In this document: positions 59,142-64,000 of the stretch, in pieces
Numbering within the stretch: position 1 is the stretch's first letter
Layout of the letters: each line of letters begins with the position of its first letter
NCBI GenBank assembly: GCA_040880065.1
Contig: JBBDJE010000057.1
Coordinates: 1 to 64,000, forward strand
Length of the DNA stretch: 64,000 nt
Reading direction: 5' to 3'
Source: Abyssibius sp040880065
GTDB taxonomy: Bacteria; Pseudomonadota; Alphaproteobacteria; Rhodobacterales; Rhodobacteraceae
Translations under genes and position numbers: made by a program
The notes under the pieces: model-generated
Told to the model about the DNA's origin: nothing
Database searches by the model: none
What the model saw: only the letters and a program-made list of their open reading frames with translations

Positions 59142-59355
59142 CGATCAGCGCGACGATTACCGCGCCGATGAACGCACCAAGCAACCCGCCTGCAATGCCA
59201 AGCCCAGCAAAAACAATGCGCAGCAGCAAGCCGCCAACCAGCGCACCAACTACCCCCAAGGCAACGGTTTGCGGCACGCCAAGCCTGAGGTCGAGAAGGC
59301 GCGTGGCCAGAAACCCGACCCCGGCACCAATTACAATGAGATAGATTAAAACCAT
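59122..59355 (-). CDS. Small Gly-rich membrane protein (GlsB/YeaQ/YmgE-like)
   Basis: The 77-residue protein has three hydrophobic helices rich in Gly: VLIYLIVIGAGVGFLATRLL, ALGVVGALVGGLLLRIVFAG and LGAFIGAVIVALIVKTLMR. The pattern resembles GlsB/YeaQ/YmgE stress-associated membrane proteins. ATG 59355 has AGGGGGCGCAG upstream; a longer frame starts at 59385. Confidence 0.75.
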   Translation of the reverse strand: MVLIYLIVIGAGVGFLATRLLDLRLGVPQTVALGVVGALVGGLLLRIVFAGLGIAGGLLGAFIGAVIVALIVKTLMR

Positions 59356-59503
59356 CTGCGCCCCCTTATGAGCATGTTGCAACAAAAGCGGGAACCGGTT
59401 TTCTGCATTTAAACATGCGCTGTCAAAAAGTCAGAGTATGTTGCGTGAATACAAATGAGCGCGACACACTCAACCCCAAGATAGGCGCGGTTCGTGCCAA
59501 ATA

Positions 59504-60400
59504 CTACAGGCGTGCAGCAGGAAAGCCGCGCAAGAAGTCATCGGCCGCCATTGCGCCGCGCCCGGCGCGCTGCAACTGGGTCAGACGGATGGCGCCCGAC
59601 TTGCACGCAATGCTCAACCCGTCATCAAGCCGCGTGCCGGGCGCGCCCTGCCCGCTTGCCAGCTCTGCGCGCAGCACTTTAACGCGCTCGCCGAGCAACT
59701 CGAACCATGCGCCGGGAAAGGGCGACAGCCCGTGGATCTGGCGCAAAACCGCAGGGGCGGGGGCGCTCCAGTTGATAAGTGCCTCGGCCTTGTCGATTTT
59801 GGCGGCATATGTAATGCCATCAGCGGGCTGGGGCGCCGGGGTCAGCTTTTCAACATTCGCTAAAACCTTGACAATTTCCTCGCCCCCCAACACCGCCAAC
59901 ACCTCATGCAAATCGCCCGATGTGTGGTGCGGTGCAATGTCCAGTGTGGCGCGCGCCAGAACTGGGCCGGTATCCAGCCCCGCCTCCATCTGCATGATGC
60001 AAATGCCGGTCTGTGCGTCCCCCGCCATAATGGCGCGCTGAATGGGGGCGGCACCGCGCCAGCGCGGCAACAGCGAGGCGTGAATATTCAGACAACCAAG
60101 GCGCGGCGTATCGAGCACGGTTTGCGGCAGGATCAGCCCATAGGCAACAACAACGGCAATATCGGCATGATGCGCTGCAAATTCTGCCTGCGCCTCGGCA
60201 TTGCGCAATGAAGCCGGTGTGCACAGCGAAATACCCAACGCTTCGGCCCGCGCGGCAACCGGGCCGGGGCGCGGCTTTTTACCGCGACCAGCCGGGCGCG
60301 GTGGCTGCGAATAGGCGGCAACAACCTCGTGCCCGGCGGCAATAATCGCATCGAGTGCCGCGACCGAAAACGCAGGTGTGCCCATGAAAACAACACGCAT
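59504..60400 (-). CDS. fmt: Methionyl-tRNA formyltransferase
   Basis: Fmt formylates initiator Met-tRNA. The 298-residue protein has the GART-fold opening MRVVFMGTPAFSVAALDAII, the motif YGLILPQTVLDTPRLGCLNI, HASLLPRWRGAAPIQRAIMA and the C-terminal tRNA domain. It is the last gene of the def-def-fmt operon; its start overlaps the degenerate deformylase stop by one base. Confidence 0.96.
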   Translation of the reverse strand: MRVVFMGTPAFSVAALDAIIAAGHEVVAAYSQPPRPAGRGKKPRPGPVAARAEALGISLCTPASLRNAEAQAEFAAHHADIAVVVAYGLILPQTVLDTPRLGCLNIHASLLPRWRGAAPIQRAIMAGDAQTGICIMQMEAGLDTGPVLARATLDIAPHHTSGDLHEVLAVLGGEEIVKVLANVEKLTPAPQPADGITYAAKIDKAEALINWSAPAPAVLRQIHGLSPFPGAWFELLGERVKVLRAELASGQGAPGTRLDDGLSIACKSGAIRLTQLQRAGRGAMAADDFLRGFPAARL

Positions 60401-60912
60401 TACCGCCCCCGCTTTTGCTGTTTTATGTGTTTGGCGATCAGCATTTTACGCTTGACCGGCCCGAGCCTGTCAAAAAACATACGCCCGTTCAGATGGTCTA
60501 TCTGGTGCTGTGCCGATGTCGCCCAAAGACCGGCAAGCTCTTTTTCAACCACTGCACCGGTTTCATCCAGATACCGTATTGTCACGTGTTCGGGGCGGCT
60601 GATCTTGGCGTATAGGCCGGGCAGGTTCGGGCTGCCCTCGTCATAGTCCTTGAAAATGGTTGAGGCTTTGATGATTTCGGGGTTGGCCATGCGCAGCGCG
60701 GCGCGTTTTGTGCCGGCATCAACCACCGCAAGGCGCAACATCACCCCGATTTGCGGCGCGGCAAGGCCAAGGCCGGGCCCGCCAACAGGCATGGCATACA
60801 TCGCTTCAAGCATGTCATCCCAAATAGCGCGGATATCATCGGTCACGGATTTGACAGGTTCGGCCACGCTGCGCAGCCGCGCATCGGGCCATTGCAGAAA
60901 TGGCCTAGTCAC
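60400..60912 (-). CDS. Peptide deformylase-like protein lacking catalytic residues
   Basis: The 170-residue protein aligns with the adjacent active deformylase without gaps around the active site. Motif 1 is intact (GLGLAAPQIG), but motif 2 EGCLS has become EGSPN (Ser94 in place of the metal-ligand Cys94), and motif 3 HELDH has become HQIDH (Gln137 in place of the catalytic Glu137). Both changes should abolish normal deformylase activity. The reading frame is clean, and the gene stays between def and fmt, so it is kept for some other role. The start is probably GTG 60912 (MTRPFLQWPDARL); TTG 60918 is possible. Confidence 0.88.
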   Translation of the reverse strand: MTRPFLQWPDARLRSVAEPVKSVTDDIRAIWDDMLEAMYAMPVGGPGLGLAAPQIGVMLRLAVVDAGTKRAALRMANPEIIKASTIFKDYDEGSPNLPGLYAKISRPEHVTIRYLDETGAVVEKELAGLWATSAQHQIDHLNGRMFFDRLGPVKRKMLIAKHIKQQKRGR

Positions 60913-61423
60913 GGGCAAGGTCGCGTTTCAGCTTTTTCATCTTGCCGGTGATCAGCCCGCGCCGCGCCATCGACAAAAAGTCGATGAACAGGCGGCCGTT
61001 CAAATGGTCAAGCTCGTGCTGCACGCAGGTTGCAGCAAGGCCGTCAAACTCGTTTTCGTGTGTTTTGCCATCAATATCCAGATACCGCATGCGCACCTGC
61101 GCGGGGCGGGTGATCTCGTCAAATATCTCGGGGATCGACAGGCAACCTTCTTCATGGGTGTTAAGCTCATCCGAGGACCATGTGATCTCGGGGTTGATCA
61201 GCACCATTGGCACGCCGGTTGCGTCTTTGGCGGAAACATCCATCACGAACAGGCGTTTCAGCACACCGATTTGCGGCGCGGCAAGGCCAATGCCCGGCGC
61301 GTCATACATGGTTTGCAGCATATCGTCGGCCAGCTTGCGGATATCGGCATCAAGCGTGCCAATTTCCGCACAGCGCTTTTTCAGCCGCGGGTCGGGGTGG
61401 ATCAGGATGTTTCTAAGGCTCAT
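60905..61423 (-). CDS. def: Peptide deformylase (active form)
   Basis: Deformylase removes the formyl group from nascent proteins. The 172-residue protein has all three motifs: GIGLAAPQIG, EEGCLSIPE with Cys94, and QHELDHLNG with His136, Glu137 and His140. The start is ATG 61423 (MSLRNILIHPDPRLKKR), since family homology begins there; a longer frame reaches 61495. It overlaps the paralogue start region and leads the operon to fmt. Confidence 0.96.
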   Translation of the reverse strand: MSLRNILIHPDPRLKKRCAEIGTLDADIRKLADDMLQTMYDAPGIGLAAPQIGVLKRLFVMDVSAKDATGVPMVLINPEITWSSDELNTHEEGCLSIPEIFDEITRPAQVRMRYLDIDGKTHENEFDGLAATCVQHELDHLNGRLFIDFLSMARRGLITGKMKKLKRDLARD

Positions 61424-61570
61424 GAAGACCAAATAGGCGATGGCAATTGCCCGCACAAGCCCCGGTATTGCGCCCAGGCAGGCTGAATATGCCAAATGCG
61501 CGGTGGCGTGCCCTTGTCGCCGCGCAAAAATTCGCTAGCTTGGCGGCGATCAACCCCAAGGATAGCCTGA

Positions 61571-62746
61571 ATGCCGTTTAACTTTGACACTCCGATTGAC
61601 CGCCGCAACACCCATTCCAGCAAATGGGACCGGATCGAGCAACTCTATGGCGTTGCGCCAGATACCGGATTGTCGATGTGGACAGCCGATATGGACTATG
61701 CCGCCGCCCCCGCCATTACCGAGGCGCTGGCGGCGCGTGTGGCCCATGGTGTGCATGGCTATTTCACAAATGACCGCCCCTATCTGGAAGCCATGCAGGG
61801 CTGGATGCAGCGCCGCCACAACTGGGTGCTGGAGCCTGAGTGGGTGATCAACTGCACCGGCCTTGTGAATGCCTTTGCCCATTGCGTGCAGGCCTATTCC
61901 GAACCCGGTGATGGCGTGATTCAGTTCACACCCTTCTACCATTCCTTTGCGCCGGTTACGCGTGCCAATGGCCGCGAGATTGTGCAATGCCCGATGCGCA
62001 TTGAAGACGGGCGCTACATGCTCGACTTTGACGCGCTTGAAAGCCAGATGACCGGGCGCGAGCGCCTGTTGGCATGGTGCTCGCCCCATAACCCCGGCGG
62101 GCGCGTGTGGAGCGTTGAAGAATTGCGGCAAGTGGCCGATTTCTGTGTGGCGCATGACCTTGTTCTGGTGAGCGACGAAATCCATTGCGACCTCGTCTTT
62201 CCGGGCCGCACGCATACGACCATCAGCAATGCCGCACCGTATATCTCCGACAGGCTTGTGACACTGGTTTCGGCCAGCAAAACCTTTAACATTGCCGGTG
62301 CAGAATTTGGCAGCGCCGTTATTCCCAACCCCGAATTGCGCAAGAAGTTCAAAGCCGTCTATGCCGCAAACAGTACGCAAACCGCGCTTTATGGCCCGCT
62401 GATGGCCGAAGCGGCCTTTCGCCATGGTGATGCATGGGTAGATGCGGCGGTGCGCTACCTCGATGAGAATCGCAAGCTGTTTGAAACGGGCATCAGCGAA
62501 ATTGCCGGTGTTCAGGCCATGCAGTTGGATGCGACCTATCTGTCATGGGTCGATTTTTCAGGCACGGGCATGGATCAGGATGAAATCCACCGCCGTATTG
62601 CAAAGGATGCCGGTATTGCGGCAAGCTCCGGCCCCAGCTTTGGGCCGGGGGGTGAACTTTTCATGCGGTTCAACTTTGCGATGACCCGCGCCAATGTGGT
62701 TGAGGCGGTCGAGCGTCTGCAAGTTGCTTTCAAGGATTTGCAGTAG
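61571..62746 (+). CDS. patB: MalY/PatB-family PLP aminotransferase or C-S lyase
   Basis: The 391-residue fold-type I PLP enzyme starts PFNFDTPIDRRNTHSSKWDR and has WTADMDYAAAPAITEAL, VQFTPFYHSFAP-like and WCSPHNPGGRVWSVEEL segments and the PLP Lys in VSASKTFNIAGAEF. This is the MalY/PatB class, which cleaves cystathionine or other C-S bonds. AAGGA lies about 9 bases before the ATG. Its stop overlaps the GTG of the next gene. Confidence 0.9.
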   Translation: MPFNFDTPIDRRNTHSSKWDRIEQLYGVAPDTGLSMWTADMDYAAAPAITEALAARVAHGVHGYFTNDRPYLEAMQGWMQRRHNWVLEPEWVINCTGLVNAFAHCVQAYSEPGDGVIQFTPFYHSFAPVTRANGREIVQCPMRIEDGRYMLDFDALESQMTGRERLLAWCSPHNPGGRVWSVEELRQVADFCVAHDLVLVSDEIHCDLVFPGRTHTTISNAAPYISDRLVTLVSASKTFNIAGAEFGSAVIPNPELRKKFKAVYAANSTQTALYGPLMAEAAFRHGDAWVDAAVRYLDENRKLFETGISEIAGVQAMQLDATYLSWVDFSGTGMDQDEIHRRIAKDAGIAASSGPSFGPGGELFMRFNFAMTRANVVEAVERLQVAFKDLQ

Positions 62747-63246
62747 TGGACGGACGGCTCGCCATCGTCTTTTGGGTTGCCAGCTTGTTTGGTGGTGAAG
62801 ATCTGCGCCAGTATCCGACCAATGAACTTTCATTCTCGGCAGGTGCGCTGCACACCGACGGGCAGTTTTTGGGTGCCGAGCTGCGGGCAAGTTATTACGA
62901 CCAGAAGTTTTGGCGCTTCACCACAGTTTGGGATGGCTCCATCACCGATGAGGGCGGCGCGTGGCTTGGCTATGGGCTTTACCAGCAATTCGGCTTTCAT
63001 CTCGGCGGGCAGGAGATGTTTTTGGGCCTGAGCTTCGCGCCGGGGCTGTATATTCAGGGCGGCGAGGTGGATCTCGGCGCGCCGCTCCAGTTCCGTTCGG
63101 GCTTTGAAGTCGGAACCTATATCAACACCGATTGGCGGGTGTCGCTGTCTTACGACCACCGCTCCAACGGCGATCTGGCGGCCTTCAACCCCGGGGTTGA
63201 AGCGATCGAGCTTCGGATCTCGCGCCCGCTTGGCGCGCGAAGGTGA
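62746..63246 (+). CDS. PagL-like lipid A deacylase / acyloxyacyl hydrolase
   Basis: The 166-residue protein has alternating hydrophobic residues typical of an 8-strand outer-membrane barrel. The PagL-type catalytic set is in place: His138 and Ser140 in SLSYDHRSNG, and Glu152 in NPGVEAIELRISRP, with the same His+2 and His+14 spacing as PagL. It would remove an acyl chain from lipid A. The GTG start overlaps the patB stop (TAGTG). The signal peptide is short and unconvincing, so the N-terminus may begin at a different codon. Confidence 0.75.
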   Translation: MDGRLAIVFWVASLFGGEDLRQYPTNELSFSAGALHTDGQFLGAELRASYYDQKFWRFTTVWDGSITDEGGAWLGYGLYQQFGFHLGGQEMFLGLSFAPGLYIQGGEVDLGAPLQFRSGFEVGTYINTDWRVSLSYDHRSNGDLAAFNPGVEAIELRISRPLGARR

Positions 63247-64000
63247 GCGCCGCGCAGCACCGCACGCCGCCACGCCTTTTAACGCTGGTTGCTGTTGCAG
63301 GGCTTGCAGCCCTGACGATGAATATTTTCCTGCCCTCGCTCACCTCGATCAGCGCTTGGTATGAGGCCGACTATGCGTTGGCGCAGTTGGCCATTTCGGC
63401 CTATATAGCCACAACCGCGGTGCTGCAAATTCTGATCGGCCCGCTTTCGGACCGCTATGGCCGCCGCCCTGTGATTATTGGCGCTTTGGTCATTTTCATT
63501 CTGGCGAGCATCGGTTGCCTGTTTGCGCCAGACATTTACACCTTTCTGGTGTTTCGCATGATTCAGGCCGCCATTGCCACGGGCATGGTGCTGTCGCGTG
63601 CGATTATCCGCGACATTGCCGAACCGGCCAAAGCCGCCAGCATGATCGGCTATGTAACAATGGGCATGTCGCTTGCGCCGATGATCGGCCCCGCGCTTGG
63701 TGGCTGGCTGGACCATTTATTCGGCTGGCAAGCCTCGTTCGCGATATTGCTTGCAGGCGGTGCGGCCGTGCTGGCGCTGGTCTGGGTTGACCTCGGCGAG
63801 ACGAATGCCCACCGCTCCAGCAGCTTTGCTGCGCAATTCCGCGCCTATCCGCAATTGCTGACATCGCGCATGTTCTGGGGTTATACGATTACCGCAACCT
63901 TCAGCGCCGGGGTGTTCTTTTCGTTTCTGGGTGGTGCGCCCTATGTGGCTGAAACGCTGTTCGGGCTTACCCCCGCCAGTTCGGGCATGTATTTCGCGCT
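63243..64000 (+). CDS. Bcr/CflA-type MFS multidrug transporter (3' end cut by window edge)
   Basis: Translation from the GTG at 63243 gives at least 252 residues to the edge, with the major facilitator motif A as GPLSDRYGRRPVIIGALVIF. The following segments are VFRMIQAAIATGMVLSRAII, RDIAEPAKAASMIGYVTMGM and APMIGPALGGWLDHLFGWQA. These match Bcr/CflA drug:H+ antiporters. About seven to eight helices are present; the full protein is about 400 residues. The start overlaps the previous stop (GTGA). The substrate is unknown. Confidence 0.9.
   Translation, partial: MSAAQHRTPPRLLTLVAVAGLAALTMNIFLPSLTSISAWYEADYALAQLAISAYIATTAVLQILIGPLSDRYGRRPVIIGALVIFILASIGCLFAPDIYTFLVFRMIQAAIATGMVLSRAIIRDIAEPAKAASMIGYVTMGMSLAPMIGPALGGWLDHLFGWQASFAILLAGGAAVLALVWVDLGETNAHRSSSFAAQFRAYPQLLTSRMFWGYTITATFSAGVFFSFLGGAPYVAETLFGLTPASSGMYFA

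Overview
This 64 kb window is high-GC, densely packed bacterial chromosome. Gene content and order point to an alphaproteobacterium of the Rhodobacteraceae (Roseobacter-like). The markers are petABC, a divergent chvGI/pckA locus with a short HPr kinase and regulatory PTS proteins, (2S)-methylsuccinyl-CoA dehydrogenase of the ethylmalonyl-CoA pathway, a DUF1491 gene beside era, and the rnc-lepB-acpS-pdxJ cluster. I saw no rRNA or tRNA genes, insertion sequences, prophage or CRISPR array, so this reads as core chromosome with a few accessory patches. aroC is cut at the left edge and a Bcr/CflA-type MFS gene at the right edge.

Layout. 0-8.4 kb: aroC and a DMT exporter (minus), then a TPP riboswitch driving thiBPQ, then the cytochrome bc1 operon petABC (minus). 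8.5-14 kb: an Lrp/AsnC regulator divergent from an arginase-CtlX-ornithine cyclodeaminase operon, a broken outer-membrane-like gene, and succinate-semialdehyde dehydrogenase. 14-19 kb: three paralogous small membrane proteins (one with an S74-like tail), a large formate dehydrogenase alpha subunit without neighbouring partner subunits, and a LysE exporter. 19-26.4 kb: an MscS channel, a second Lrp regulator divergent from a cysteine-desulfurase-like PLP enzyme, a GST, a PaiB-like protein, and an isoquinoline-oxidoreductase-type molybdenum enzyme (iorAB). 26.5-32.2 kb: ettA, a TIGR03862-type flavoprotein, cspA, and a module of a Gly-rich secreted protein, a PepSY-like exported protein and a membrane-embedded LuxR-type regulator. 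32.2-36.3 kb: parC, an SDR, a HIG1-domain protein and a PduO-type adenosyltransferase. 36.5-39.2 kb: etfBA and 3-hydroxybutyryl-CoA dehydrogenase. 39.2-46.2 kb: the signalling block ptsH/EIIA/rapZ/hprK/chvG/chvI opposite pckA, then a TauE/SafE permease. 46.3-56 kb: mcd, then a ten-gene minus-strand housekeeping cluster (rpoZ, rsh, DUF2062, pdxJ, acpS, lepB, rnc, era, DUF1491, recO). 56-64 kb: folK, a NYN-domain nuclease, ispH, rnhA, fmt with two def paralogues, and a patB/PagL-like/MFS operon.

How the genes fit together. Several blocks concern carbon and electron flow: pckA under a divergent ChvGI system, ETF plus Hbd and Mcd for acyl-CoA oxidation and C2 assimilation, bc1 as the respiratory acceptor, and formate dehydrogenase. 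The arginase/CtlX/OCD operon would channel arginine and citrulline through ornithine to proline. Tight start/stop overlaps (ATGA, GTGA, TGATG, TAGTG) are frequent and indicate translational coupling in most operons.

The most interesting items are a second deformylase that has lost its metal-binding Cys and catalytic Glu while remaining inside the fmt-def operon, the tandem small-protein family with an S74-like member, the membrane-LuxR/PepSY/Gly-rich module, a nested hairpin in the ispH leader, and a RapZ with a degenerate Walker A motif. None of these is proven to be a new system from sequence alone.
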